DNA of 64,000 bases from Geminisphaera colitermitum TAV2 (lineage in GTDB: Bacteria > Verrucomicrobiota > Verrucomicrobiia > Opitutales > Opitutaceae): contig NZ_ABEA03000126.1 in NCBI RefSeq assembly GCF_000171235.2, forward strand, positions 1 through 64,000, given 5' to 3'. The translations under genes and the position numbers were made by a program. The notes beneath the pieces were generated by a model. The model made no database searches, was not told the origin of the DNA, and worked only from the letters and a program-made list of their open reading frames with translations. This document shows positions 49,531 to 58,564 of this stretch, piece by piece; positions within the stretch are counted from its first letter, which is position 1, and each line of letters opens with the position of its first letter.

Positions 49531-50301
49531 TTAGTTTTTGGGGCCGAAATAGGCACCGCCCGGAGTGTCCTTTCCCGGACGGTTAATCTCGGACTGGGGC
49601 ATCCAGCGCACGCTGAAATCCACCCACAAGGTGTTCACTCCGTTTCCGTGAACGTTCCAACGCGGATCGTCGTCGCCGACGAGAAACTCCAGTGCACGGT
49701 TGTCCCGGGCTTGCGACGCCACATGAGAACCGGCCCACAAACCCGAACTTTTTTCCACCAGTCCAGATGATACATCGACCTTGATCGTGTCCGCCACCAT
49801 CACTCGGCGGGCGGTGATTCCCTCATATTTCACCGCGGTGTCCGCAGACGTGGCACTGAGCCGGGGCATCAACTGGATGTTGCAAAGGTATCCATAGTCC
49901 TCCCACAGAAAATTGGCCTTGGCGAGCGGCAGGGTGTGGTTGGACGGGCAATAAAAGGGGGTTCCCGCACCCGAACGCGCACCTGCCTTCCACGGTTTGG
50001 AACCGTAGGGAAGCAGCAAAAATATCCAGCGATTTGAATCGGTGGGATAGGCGGGATGTCCGTTCGGGTTGCATGGCAGCCGCCCCTTGTTGTCCGCCAT
50101 GTAGAGGCCGATCATGGTGCCGATCTGGCGGAGGTTGCTTTTGCAATGCGCTTCGCGTGCCTTGTCTCGCACGCGTCCAAGCGTGACCACGATCAGCGTC
50201 GTCAGGATTCCGATGATTACGATCACGGCCAGCAACTCGATAAGCGTGAACGCGCGGCGATGGTGTCCGCGAGGGGTTGATTTGTGTTCGTTGCATCTCA
50301 T
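49531..50301 (-). CDS. Prepilin-type N-terminal cleavage/methylation protein (pseudopilin-like)
   Basis: 256 residues. Type IV prepilin signal: RRAFTLIELLAVIVIIGIL with cleavage expected before Phe18 and Glu at mature position 5; then the long amphipathic helix (KAREAHCKSNLRQIGTMIGLYMADNKG) and a C-terminal beta domain with WVDFSVRWMP. Stand-alone proteins of this type are numerous in Verrucomicrobiota and Planctomycetota. It overlaps the start of the upstream gene by 4 bp and lies in the polysaccharide operon, so it may help surface assembly or secretion of the enzymes, which is inference. Confidence 0.9.
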   Translation of the reverse strand: MRCNEHKSTPRGHHRRAFTLIELLAVIVIIGILTTLIVVTLGRVRDKAREAHCKSNLRQIGTMIGLYMADNKGRLPCNPNGHPAYPTDSNRWIFLLLPYGSKPWKAGARSGAGTPFYCPSNHTLPLAKANFLWEDYGYLCNIQLMPRLSATSADTAVKYEGITARRVMVADTIKVDVSSGLVEKSSGLWAGSHVASQARDNRALEFLVGDDDPRWNVHGNGVNTLWVDFSVRWMPQSEINRPGKDTPGGAYFGPKN

Positions 50302-52292
50302 CGAACGCCCTCCGGTTGACGTAGAAACAAGACGAGTTCGCCCGCCTGCAACGTGATCTGTTCGCCCGCCGCAACGGGCGCTGGAATCGTTGTGACGTGC
50401 GGGGCATCTGGATTTGGTCTCGAAAGCCAGCCATCAAGCGGTGCGGACATTGTCACCGTTTTTTCGCCGGCATTAAAACAGACAAATGCCGCAGATTGCG
50501 GCTGGGCGTCGCGTTCGTGTAGTTTTATGATGGATACGTTTTGGGTTTTGGCTGGCAGGGCCTCAACCACGAGAAGCCGGCCTGTGTGCGTGATGGAAAT
50601 TCCATACCCCGTGGTTTCTCCGGGAGAGGGCAGTGCGAGGTGCGCCCATGCCTGTTTTCCGTCCGGCACCACCTGCCCGACCTGTGATCCGAAAAACGTG
50701 AGTGAGAGTGGTCCGGAGTCCAGTGTGCGGAGGTCGTTGCCAGCGACCACCGGTTGGCCGAGCCTGACGAGGCCCCGGGGCATGTCGTTGCCAGTGCTTT
50801 TGGGTTGTCGCGTGACAGTCAGCCAGCCGGCCATGCCGTGTTGGTCGGCAAACCATATTTGGGTCATCAGCCAGCCTTCCGGGGGGCGCGCAGCGGGAGC
50901 GCCGTAAGAGCCTCGCCGGGGATGAAAGCGCACCGCTGATGCAATCCAGCCGTCACCGATCAAAGCCGATCGCGAGGAGGTTTCCTGCGGGGCGATCATA
51001 AACAGCGTGTTGTTTTTAGTCCACGGTTCGTCCCCCTCTTTGCGCAGGATGGGCAGCGCCACGGTCTCCACGTAATTGTCGAAGCTGAAGGTCGGTTTTG
51101 TAGTTTGCGGTGATTGCGATGCTGCGGGCGCGAGCGATCCGCCGGCGCATGTGTCGCCATAGGGCATGAAGGGGAGCACGACTTGCCAGCGTCCGCTCCG
51201 AAGCATGGGGCCACCGGCATTGCCGGACCATTCATAGAGGTTCGCGCCAAGGTCCGTCGTGGGAATGGAAGGGATTGTCGGGTCCCAGAAATACATGGCC
51301 ACGTGGCTGTATTGGAGTTTTTGAGACAACTGGAGTCGTTTTTCAGCCAGGGCGCGCATCAAGGGATTGCGCGAAAGGCCCGCCACGATTTCGACTCCGT
51401 GCATGGGACCACCGGGTGTCCAGCGATGCTTCCACCACGGTGTCGCACTTCCGTCGAGCATTCCATTGGACTGCGCCTCGCGGGCGATTCCCGCCATGCG
51501 AACGAGTGCTTGGCGTGCGTCGTCATCGCGGGTGAGTTGATAGTAGCGTCCGAGAAAGGTGGCGTCGAAGCCAAGATAAAGGGGGCTCGGTCCTGAATTG
51601 CGGATGTAGGGAAATGCGCCGCCCGGAAGTTGTTGCGCCATCGCTTTTTGCGCGAGACGCCTTGCCAGTTGCTCATGGCGTGCGTCGCCAAGGATTCGCG
51701 AGGCCAGCGTGAGGACAACCGCGCCTTGGAACTGCGTGTTGGGGGCAACCGTGCTCCACGAAGCACCGGGACCGGAATCCTTGCCGGTAGCGGCGGAGGG
51801 GAAGGCTTTCATGTGGTTTTCGTAACATAGGGTCACGGAGGGGCGGGCGGCGTCGAGCCAGCGTTGCCAGCGCATGGGGTCGGTGGTGGCAGCGTTGCCA
51901 GTCGTGTCATTATTCCACAAATACAGGCATTCGAGAAGGGTGGTGATGGCCCAGTGGGGCGCGGGTTTTTTCTGCACGTTTTGCGCTAGGGCATCCGTGG
52001 CGGCCAGTGCGCGGTCGCGCAAGGTCGCGTCTCCTCGGCGCGCACTTTCACGCGCCGTCGCTCCCCATGTCAGCCAGAAGGTGTCGCTGCCATCCGCCGT
52101 GGTGCTGTTGAGCGCGGCAGTCACGTTTTTCTCCGCAAGTTGGATATAGGGATTGTCTGCCGATAGTGACGCGTCGGGATCGCCGATCCAGTGATCTTGG
52201 GCAACCCGCTTGTGCAGTGTTGCTGCAAGGGCCATGGTTGACATCGCAATGGCGGGGAGCGTCAGGCAAAGGAATATGCGCAGTGGTAACAT
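50298..52292 (-). CDS. Secreted alpha/alpha-toroid-type carbohydrate-active protein
   Basis: 664 residues. Signal peptide (LRIFLCLTLPAIAMSTMALAA). The N-terminal half is built of helical hairpins (ARESARRGDATLRDRALAATDALAQ; WAITTLLECLYLWNND; QFQGAVVLTLASRILGDARHEQLARRLAQKAM), typical of toroidal polysaccharide lyases and GH families; the C-terminal half is beta-rich (SGPLSLTFFGSQVGQVVPDG; GEQITLQAGELVLFLRQPEG). Family not assigned. Coupled by ATGA overlap to the pilin-type gene. Confidence 0.65.
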   Translation of the reverse strand: MLPLRIFLCLTLPAIAMSTMALAATLHKRVAQDHWIGDPDASLSADNPYIQLAEKNVTAALNSTTADGSDTFWLTWGATARESARRGDATLRDRALAATDALAQNVQKKPAPHWAITTLLECLYLWNNDTTGNAATTDPMRWQRWLDAARPSVTLCYENHMKAFPSAATGKDSGPGASWSTVAPNTQFQGAVVLTLASRILGDARHEQLARRLAQKAMAQQLPGGAFPYIRNSGPSPLYLGFDATFLGRYYQLTRDDDARQALVRMAGIAREAQSNGMLDGSATPWWKHRWTPGGPMHGVEIVAGLSRNPLMRALAEKRLQLSQKLQYSHVAMYFWDPTIPSIPTTDLGANLYEWSGNAGGPMLRSGRWQVVLPFMPYGDTCAGGSLAPAASQSPQTTKPTFSFDNYVETVALPILRKEGDEPWTKNNTLFMIAPQETSSRSALIGDGWIASAVRFHPRRGSYGAPAARPPEGWLMTQIWFADQHGMAGWLTVTRQPKSTGNDMPRGLVRLGQPVVAGNDLRTLDSGPLSLTFFGSQVGQVVPDGKQAWAHLALPSPGETTGYGISITHTGRLLVVEALPAKTQNVSIIKLHERDAQPQSAAFVCFNAGEKTVTMSAPLDGWLSRPNPDAPHVTTIPAPVAAGEQITLQAGELVLFLRQPEGVR

Positions 52293-52343
52293 GGCGGCGA
52301 GGGGGGGGGAGAGGAGGAGGATAGGGCTGTTAAGCGAGGGCGA

Positions 52344-53165
52344 TCAGCGTGCGTTGTCACGCCGACGTTTTCCGATTGTGGCGGCGAGCGCGAGTAATGA
52401 ACTGGCGACGGCGATCAGCAGCACGGATGCCGAAATTTCAGGGACGGGAACGGCAGCAACCACGATGTTGTCGAAGGACAGCGTCTCGGTGGCCGGAGTG
52501 CTGCGGTAAACTGAGAGCTTCAGGGTGCGAAATGCGAACGAAGTTGCATCCTCCGCCGCTGTATCGATGGCGGTGGCCACGAGGCTGCCGTTGATCCGGA
52601 GTTCGAGCGAGCCGCCGGCGAGCCATGTGAAGGTGAGCGAATTCCATGCATCGGTTTTGTAAGAGAAATTTTCAGGATGGGGGACTGCTGCTCCGTTGAG
52701 TGAAGTTATGCCGCCTTGATTGGTGGAGGTGCCGCCGCCGTAGGTGGAATAAATTTCCGTTGAGGTGCCGCGAAGGACGAAGCCGTAGCCGGCGGTATAA
52801 AACTGGCCGGATGCCAGTGTGCCGCTTTGCAGATACCAGGAAGTATTCCATCCGGTGGGGGCGTTACCGATATAAAAATCGAGCGCGAGGCTGATGCCGC
52901 CCGTGGCGGTTTGGACGCCGGGGAGTGCATTGGTTGCCCGGATAGTGGTGTTCGCTCCGGTGGCGGTGCTGGCCACTTGGTTTTCCGGGTTTTTCGGGTC
53001 CAGGGCGGTGACGAGGGTGGTGGACCATCCGGTGATAGATTCGCCCACGGTTGCGGTTTCGAAGTCCGCGTCGACGAACGGGGTCGCGGAGAGCGTCGCC
53101 AGCGGAAGGGTGGCAAGCGCGAGGAGGAGGCCGGTGGCTGCAGTTTTGTGTGTCATGGTTTTCAT
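52344..53165 (-). CDS. PEP-CTERM anchored, LamG-like secreted protein
   Basis: 273 residues from ATG 53165 (MKTMTHKTAATG...); an ATG at 53213 is possible. Signal peptide (GLLLALATLPLATLSA). Body is a jelly-roll, LamG-like domain (VDADFETATVGESITGW; SLALDFYIGNAPTG; SLTFTWLAGGSLELRINGSLV). C-terminus has the PEP-CTERM sorting signal: VPEISAS, a hydrophobic helix, then GKRRR. Expected to be processed by an exosortase and presented at the surface, perhaps binding polysaccharide. Sits within the polysaccharide gene cluster. Confidence 0.85.
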   Translation of the reverse strand: MKTMTHKTAATGLLLALATLPLATLSATPFVDADFETATVGESITGWSTTLVTALDPKNPENQVASTATGANTTIRATNALPGVQTATGGISLALDFYIGNAPTGWNTSWYLQSGTLASGQFYTAGYGFVLRGTSTEIYSTYGGGTSTNQGGITSLNGAAVPHPENFSYKTDAWNSLTFTWLAGGSLELRINGSLVATAIDTAAEDATSFAFRTLKLSVYRSTPATETLSFDNIVVAAVPVPEISASVLLIAVASSLLALAATIGKRRRDNAR

Positions 53166-53227
53166 ATGTGTTGGTATTTTTTCGGGTGCGGTGATGAATG
53201 TGGTGGTGGTCATGGATGGGTTGGATT

Positions 53228-55297
53228 TTATTTTTGTATGGTTTTTTGAATACGTATGATTCGCTCGCAGAGATTGCGGAGGGCCATCTTGGTGTCGCCG
53301 CGATACCAGGCGTGCCAGCGGCCGGCTTCGCCGATGCGAAAACTGCGCATGGCGGCATCAAGCCCGTCGGTGGCAGTTGTAAAGTCAGGCGAGGGAGTGA
53401 GCAGGGCGTCGAGGCTGCGGTAGAGGCCGAGCAGGATGCCGGCTTGGGCGCGAAGATTGGTTTCAAAGAATGAATGCCAGCGGGTGCCTTTTGCGTGAAT
53501 GGAGGACTGGGCGTCGAGTGTGTTGCAGAGGTCGCGCAGGCGTTCGATGGAGGTGGCAAGGCGTTGCCGGAAGGCGTCCATGCCGTCGGGGCCGACGGGG
53601 ATTGGGCGGGCGCGGCGGGCGTTGCATGGCGTGAGCGCAAATAGGCGATCGTAAATGAAGCGGCGGGCGGCTCCATCGTAGAGGGTAAAGCCGGGGGAGA
53701 CTTCCGGGAGGCAATCGAGCAGCGCGGTGTGGAGCGGGAGCAGACTGCCGGGCAGCCAGCGGGCGAGATGGGCTGCGTCAGTAAGCGGGATGGGGTCAGG
53801 TTGCCATGTTTGTTCGAGAAATGTCTGCGCGCCCAGCACGTGTTCGCGGAGGTTGGAAACGTTGACGATGGCATAGTACGTGTCGCCGCGTTCGACGAGG
53901 GAGGCGATGATGCGGGCGATTTTCGAGGGTCGCGGGCCTTGCGCGAGATGCGGTCCGCAGGGCCAGACGGCCACATGATAATAGCAGCCGCGGGTGTGGG
54001 CCGGGGTTCGGGGAAAGTGCCGGAAGTCGGCCTGCAATTCCTGGGTTTCACAATGGTCGGCGAAAACGCAGGTAATGGATTCAGGGATACGGAGGCGTTT
54101 GCTGGCGACGAGGTCGGAGCCTTCGAGCCAGAGGGTGAGCGTGGCGGGGGGGGGGGGGAGGCGCGGATCGACTTCGCGGATGATGGCAAGCTGGTCAGCA
54201 AGGGCGGCTTCGATGAATTCGCCGGCGCGAGCTTGCGCTTCGGGGTCGTGACTCCAGAGGGGGCGGTCGCCGCGTCCGCGCAGACCGAGTTGCCAGATGA
54301 TGTGGTCTCCGGCCACGGTGTGCCAGCGCGTGGCGTAGGCCCGCCAGCAGGCGCGCATGGCGGCTGGGGCTTCGCGGTAACTGAAGGGCGCGGTGGTGTA
54401 GTTGTTTTTTGAACACCAGGTTTCGTAGGCGAAGTGGGAGACGCCGAGGGGTTCGGCGTGGTGTTGGGATACGTAAAGGCCACGGCGGATGGCGGCGTGG
54501 ATGATAGCGGCCTCGGGTTCGTTCATGATGTCGATGAACGAGGCGGGGATGATGAGGTTGCCGCGTAGGCGGAGCAGGGCTTCAAAGACCATCTCCATTG
54601 TTTCGGCGGTGGCGACGGGTGTGTAGTAATGAAGGAGGCGCGTTTCGTAGCAGTTGTCCTCGTCTTCGAGGGAGATGGCGAATGTGCGGTCGCGGCCGGG
54701 CCAGTCGCGGAAGCGTTCGCCGGAGGGGGGCTGCCAGTGGGAGAGGAGGTCTTCGTCGTTGATAAACCAGCCGCGGTGGCGGAACGCGGGCGGCGGGGTT
54801 TCGATGCGTTGTGTGGAGAGTCGGCGAAGGAGTTCGGCGATGGCGGCTTGTGTGGTTGGCGCGAGCGGCGCGGGTTCAATGTCTTTCCAGAACCACAATG
54901 GGTCCACGTCAAGGAAGCGGTGTGAGAATTCGTAGATGCCGTAAATGGCGCCAAGTTCGTCCGAAGCGTTGAGGTGGATGTGGATGTTGCCGTCGTTCGC
55001 GCACGTATGCCGGGGAGAGGGGAGGGAGGGGCTTATTTCAAGGGTGAAGGTTTCCCGTGGCATGGAGTCCGGGACGAGCAGGATTTCCAGATGGATGAAG
55101 GGGGCGTCGTTATTGCATTCTGTTTCTGGATACAGAATTTTTTTCAGGTCGCGTTGCAGGTCGGCGAGCGCGGCGGCGACGCCCGGGAGGCGCGAGGCCG
55201 CGTTGGGTTCAATGTCTAGAGGCCCGTCTGTCTGGGACGTGGTCCGGGGGGAGCGTGAAATGGCGGGGCGGGGGATGGGTGGCGTGGCGGAAACCAT
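53228..55297 (-). CDS. GH115-like xylan alpha-1,2-glucuronidase
   Basis: 689 residues. GH115 signatures in order: GAIYGIYEFSHRFLDVDPLWFWKDIEP, RHRGWFINDEDLLSHW, EMVFEALLRLRGNLIIPASF, GLYVSQHHAEPLGVSHFAYETW, DHIIWQLGLRGRGDRPLW, then VFADHCETQEL and YYHVAVWPCGP. Would remove (4-O-methyl)glucuronic acid from xylan. No clear signal peptide; the first 30 residues are Pro/Ser-rich. It is shorter than the 800-1000 residues of many GH115 enzymes, lacking a full C-terminal domain. A G13 tract (54146-54158 on +) encodes a Pro run. AraC-type regulator upstream. Confidence 0.82.
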   Translation of the reverse strand: MVSATPPIPRPAISRSPRTTSQTDGPLDIEPNAASRLPGVAAALADLQRDLKKILYPETECNNDAPFIHLEILLVPDSMPRETFTLEISPSLPSPRHTCANDGNIHIHLNASDELGAIYGIYEFSHRFLDVDPLWFWKDIEPAPLAPTTQAAIAELLRRLSTQRIETPPPAFRHRGWFINDEDLLSHWQPPSGERFRDWPGRDRTFAISLEDEDNCYETRLLHYYTPVATAETMEMVFEALLRLRGNLIIPASFIDIMNEPEAAIIHAAIRRGLYVSQHHAEPLGVSHFAYETWCSKNNYTTAPFSYREAPAAMRACWRAYATRWHTVAGDHIIWQLGLRGRGDRPLWSHDPEAQARAGEFIEAALADQLAIIREVDPRLPPPPATLTLWLEGSDLVASKRLRIPESITCVFADHCETQELQADFRHFPRTPAHTRGCYYHVAVWPCGPHLAQGPRPSKIARIIASLVERGDTYYAIVNVSNLREHVLGAQTFLEQTWQPDPIPLTDAAHLARWLPGSLLPLHTALLDCLPEVSPGFTLYDGAARRFIYDRLFALTPCNARRARPIPVGPDGMDAFRQRLATSIERLRDLCNTLDAQSSIHAKGTRWHSFFETNLRAQAGILLGLYRSLDALLTPSPDFTTATDGLDAAMRSFRIGEAGRWHAWYRGDTKMALRNLCERIIRIQKTIQK
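54146..54158. repeat. G13 tract inside the GH115-like gene
   Basis: Thirteen G on + (C on the coding strand) producing a Pro run before ATLTLWLEGSDL. Frame is open on both sides at this length. Confidence 0.85.
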
Positions 55298-55371
55298 GTT
55301 TTCATCCTATCAACCGCGCAGGCGATTGTCATTAACCACAAGTAACAAGAATCAACCGTGAGTGACATTTT

Positions 55372-56391
55372 TCAGGGGCGATAAAATGCGGTTTCGATGT
55401 AGCGCAATTCGGGCAGACGGTGGCGGAGGGCGGGGTTGAAACCTGTCTGGCGGAGGGCCTGACGCCTGTATTTCATAGGGGTTTGTCCGGTGATGCGTTT
55501 GAAGGTGCGGCAAAAGAGTGTCGATGAGGAGAAACCCACGAGGGAGGCGATTTCTCCGACGGGATGGTTTGTGCCGCAGAGATGGCTTTTGGCGGCTTCG
55601 ATGCGCTGGATATTTAACCAGGCGAACACGGTGTCCCCCGTTGTTTCGTGAAAAATGCGGGCAAGGTATTCGCGGCTGAGGTGTGTGCCTCGGGCGATTT
55701 GTTCGAGGGTCAGCGGTTTTTCGTAGTTTTCGAGGATGAATTCCTGAGCGGCCTGTACGTGTATGTCGGGCGGGGGAACCGATGTTTTTGCGCGTCGCGC
55801 ACGAAGTGGCGTGCGGCGGGGGGAGGGGGGAGGGGGGAGGGGCTGAATAGTGCGCAGGGTGTGGGCCAGCAATTCGAAACAAAAGCTGGCGATCATCAGT
55901 CGGCAACCCGACTTACGCGCTTCGATTTCGGAGCGCAGTTTGGAAAGGAGTTCGTGGTGATGTGATGTGAGCGCTTGCGGTAAATGATGCACGTCGTGAA
56001 ACATGGCGCCCACTGGCCGGAGGTCCTCCGGCATTGTCTCTGTGTCCGTCAGCACCGCGGGAGACAGGAGGATGCGTCGCAGGTGGAGTCGTTCGTCGGC
56101 ACGCCGGAGTGGGATCCAGGTTTGGCGGACTCCGGGAGGGACGGTGAGGATGTCACCGGTGCGGACGCGAAGGGCGGAGTGTTCTGCGATTTTCAGGTCG
56201 ATATCGGCATGAAGGAAAAAACAGATTTTTATGCCGGTGTTGGGAACAAAAAGCGTTTCTCCATTGGGAATGACGATGAGGCGTTCGTCCGAAAGGAGCA
56301 GGGGAAAGGGGAGCTTATCAATTGCGTTGAGAATACGACCCATGGGGAAATCAATTGGCCCGCATTTTGGGAGATGGCATCGAACATGCAA
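55372..56391 (-). CDS. AraC-family transcriptional regulator
   Basis: 339 residues (an ATG 16 codons in is an alternative start). N-terminal cupin-like sensing domain (LIVIPNGETLFVPNTGIKICFFLHADIDLK; LRVRTGDILTVPPG) and C-terminal double HTH (EKPLTLEQIARGTHLSREYLARIFHETTGDTVFAWLNIQRIEAAKSHL, then VGEIASLVGFSSSTLFCRTFKRITGQTPMKYRR). A Pro/Ser linker is coded by G-rich tracts near 55820. Probably senses a sugar and controls the GH115-led cluster downstream. Confidence 0.92.
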   Translation of the reverse strand: MHVRCHLPKCGPIDFPMGRILNAIDKLPFPLLLSDERLIVIPNGETLFVPNTGIKICFFLHADIDLKIAEHSALRVRTGDILTVPPGVRQTWIPLRRADERLHLRRILLSPAVLTDTETMPEDLRPVGAMFHDVHHLPQALTSHHHELLSKLRSEIEARKSGCRLMIASFCFELLAHTLRTIQPLPPPPSPRRTPLRARRAKTSVPPPDIHVQAAQEFILENYEKPLTLEQIARGTHLSREYLARIFHETTGDTVFAWLNIQRIEAAKSHLCGTNHPVGEIASLVGFSSSTLFCRTFKRITGQTPMKYRRQALRQTGFNPALRHRLPELRYIETAFYRP

Positions 56392-56426
56392 ACTTCAACC
56401 TATGGCATGTTTCTTGATCCGGTGTG

Positions 56427-57674
56427 TCACTCGTGACGCAGGGCTTCGACGGGGTCGAGTTTGCTCGCCTGCCAGGCGGGGGCGAAACCGCTGAAAATGC
56501 CCGTCAGCACCGAGATCGCCAGCCCCACCGCCACCAAGCCGCCGGAAAACACGAGCGGAAAGGTGGGCGCGATTTTTGCAACCGCCACGGATGCCACACC
56601 CGCCATGACGAGGCCTGTAATGCCGCCAACAATACAGATCGTCACGGCCTCGATCAAAAATTGGAGCAGGATCGTGCGGCGACGCGCTCCGAGCGCCTTG
56701 CGCGTGCCGATCTCGCGCGTGCGTTCCTTCACGCTCACGTAGGTGATGTTCATGATGCCTATCGCACCGACAAAAAGCGCGAGGCCCGTAATAAAAAGTC
56801 CGGCGGCGGCGATGGCGTTTTTGATCGGATCGAGTTGCTCGCGGATCGTGCCTTGCTCGTTGATTTCAAAGTCGTCGGGTTGCTCTGGGTTGAGCTGGCG
56901 GATGCGGCGCATCACGCCGCGCAGTTCGTCGCGCGCCTCGGCCATGCGCGTGGCATCCACTTGGACGCGGATTTCGTTGAGGTGACGCGTGGAGTAGTAA
57001 CGGCGGTAGGTGTTGAGCGGGATCGCCACCTGGGAATCCCAACTGAAGAGTCCGAGAAAACTGCCCTGGCGTGCCATCACGCCGACAACGCGAAAGAGTT
57101 CGCCGCGAATTTTTATCGTGTGGCCGAGCGGGGATTCTCCGGGGAAAAGGGCCTCGGCCACGTCGTATCCAACAACCGCTACGGAGCGTCCGTTTTGCGC
57201 TTCAAATTCGCTGAAGAAGCGGCCTTCGCTCAGGTCCGAGCGGCTGATGCGGGGGAAGTCCGCGCTGGTGCCGAAGGTCATGATGTTGGTCACCCGGGAT
57301 TCGCCGCGCGTGATGGTGCTGCGGCGTCGCACGACGGGCACGACGATCTGGAGGGGACCGCCGGGATGCGCGTCGATCCATTCACTGACGTGCGCGGCAT
57401 CGGGGATTTTTATTGAGCGGCGATTGCGGTAAACCCACCAGTCGTCGACGTCGCGCCAGGGCCATTGGCAGACGTAGAGCACGTCGTCGCCGAAGCCGGC
57501 AAAGCTGCGGTCCACGCCGGCGTCGATGCCGTTGATGGCGGTGCCCATGAGCGTGACGGCCACGATGCCGATGACGACGCCGAGCGCAGTGAGCGCCGAG
57601 CGCATCTTGTTCGCGTGAATCTGCGTGAAAGCGATGCGAAGGGCTTCGGTGAGCTCGTAAAGAAATCTGCGCAT
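56427..57674 (-). CDS. MacB-type ABC transporter permease
   Basis: 415 residues. FtsX/MacB-type topology: N-terminal TM helix (KMRSALTALGVVIGIVAVTLMG), a large periplasmic domain (about 45-290), then three C-terminal TM helices (AGLFITGLALFVGAIGIMNITYVSV, ILLQFLIEAVTICIVGGITGLVMAG, VFSGGLVAVGLAISVLTGIFSGF) and the end KLDPVEALRHE. Third gene of an adaptor-ATPase-permease set; probably exports a peptide, lipid or drug. It is separated from the ATPase gene by a 147-bp repeat-containing gap. Confidence 0.9.
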   Translation of the reverse strand: MRRFLYELTEALRIAFTQIHANKMRSALTALGVVIGIVAVTLMGTAINGIDAGVDRSFAGFGDDVLYVCQWPWRDVDDWWVYRNRRSIKIPDAAHVSEWIDAHPGGPLQIVVPVVRRRSTITRGESRVTNIMTFGTSADFPRISRSDLSEGRFFSEFEAQNGRSVAVVGYDVAEALFPGESPLGHTIKIRGELFRVVGVMARQGSFLGLFSWDSQVAIPLNTYRRYYSTRHLNEIRVQVDATRMAEARDELRGVMRRIRQLNPEQPDDFEINEQGTIREQLDPIKNAIAAAGLFITGLALFVGAIGIMNITYVSVKERTREIGTRKALGARRRTILLQFLIEAVTICIVGGITGLVMAGVASVAVAKIAPTFPLVFSGGLVAVGLAISVLTGIFSGFAPAWQASKLDPVEALRHE

Positions 57675-57686
57675 GGTCTCCTTTTG

Positions 57687-57800
57687 TTTTTTTAGACAGA
57701 ATTAACGGAATTTTATGAATTGAAGGAATTTAGGAGAGGGAGACGTCTTTTTTAAGAATTCTGTTAATTCACAAAATTCTGTTAATTCTGTCTAAAAAAA
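57687..57800. repeat. Long inverted repeat in the MacB operon gap
   Basis: Arms 57687-57714 and 57773-57800 (28 bp) match at 27 of 28 positions, each built around TTTAGACAGAATTAAC and its complement; a third partial copy (GAATTCTGTTAATTC) lies between them. AT-rich, unlike the surrounding DNA, so probably a miniature mobile or structural repeat. Could form a hairpin in the operon transcript. Confidence 0.8.
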
Positions 57801-57820
57801 ATCCGTTTCCCAAGTGCTCT

Positions 57821-58564
57821 TTAGTTTCTGTCTGTATTGGACGCGTCCGATTCGATGAGGCCGTCGCGGAGTCTCACGATGCGGCGGGCATGGCGGGCGA
57901 TGTCTTCCTCGTGTGTGACAACGATGAGTGTATTGCCACGCTGATACAGTTCCTCGAACAAGGCCATGATTTCGACGCCGGTTTTGGAGTCGAGATTTCC
58001 CGTCGGTTCGTCGGCAAGGATGATCGAGGGGCGCGTGACGAGGGCGCGTGCAATGGCCACGCGCTGGCGCTGTCCGCCGGAAAGTTCGTTGGGACGATGA
58101 TGCATCCGGTCGGCCAGGCTGACGCTGGCGAGGGCCTGGGCGGCGCGTTCGAGGCGGGTGTGGCGGGGAATGCCGGCGTAGATGAGTGGAAGTTCGACGT
58201 TATGCAACGCGTCGGAGCGGGGGAGCAGATTGAAGGTCTGAAACACGAAACCGATCTCGCGGTTGCGGATGTCGGCGAGTTCGTCGTCGGTCATGGTCGC
58301 CACGTTTTTGCCGGCAAATTCGTAGCGTCCGGCGGTGGGGGTATCGAGGCAGCCAAGCATGTTCATGAGCGTGGATTTGCCGCTGCCGGAGGGGCCCATG
58401 ATGGCAAGGTATTCGTTGCGGTGGATTTTGAGGTCCACGCCGCGCAGGGCGTGCACGGTTTCGGAGCCCATCTGGTAAAGGCGCGACACGCCTTCGATCT
58501 CGATGACGAGCGGGCCGGGGGCGCGGGTGGTCGTGGACAGGGGGGGGGAGGGGAGGGAGGTCAT
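57821..58564 (-). CDS. MacB-type ABC transporter ATPase
   Basis: 247 residues. Walker [12 protein letters not shown]-loop FQTFNLLPR, signature [15 protein letters not shown], Walker [17 protein letters not shown] and H-switch VVTHE. Belongs to the LolD/MacB-type subgroup. Overlaps the adaptor gene upstream by 4 bp (ATGA). N-terminal Pro/Ser run coded by a G-rich tract. Confidence 0.95.
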   Translation of the reverse strand: MTSLPSPPLSTTTRAPGPLVIEIEGVSRLYQMGSETVHALRGVDLKIHRNEYLAIMGPSGSGKSTLMNMLGCLDTPTAGRYEFAGKNVATMTDDELADIRNREIGFVFQTFNLLPRSDALHNVELPLIYAGIPRHTRLERAAQALASVSLADRMHHRPNELSGGQRQRVAIARALVTRPSIILADEPTGNLDSKTGVEIMALFEELYQRGNTLIVVTHEEDIARHARRIVRLRDGLIESDASNTDRN

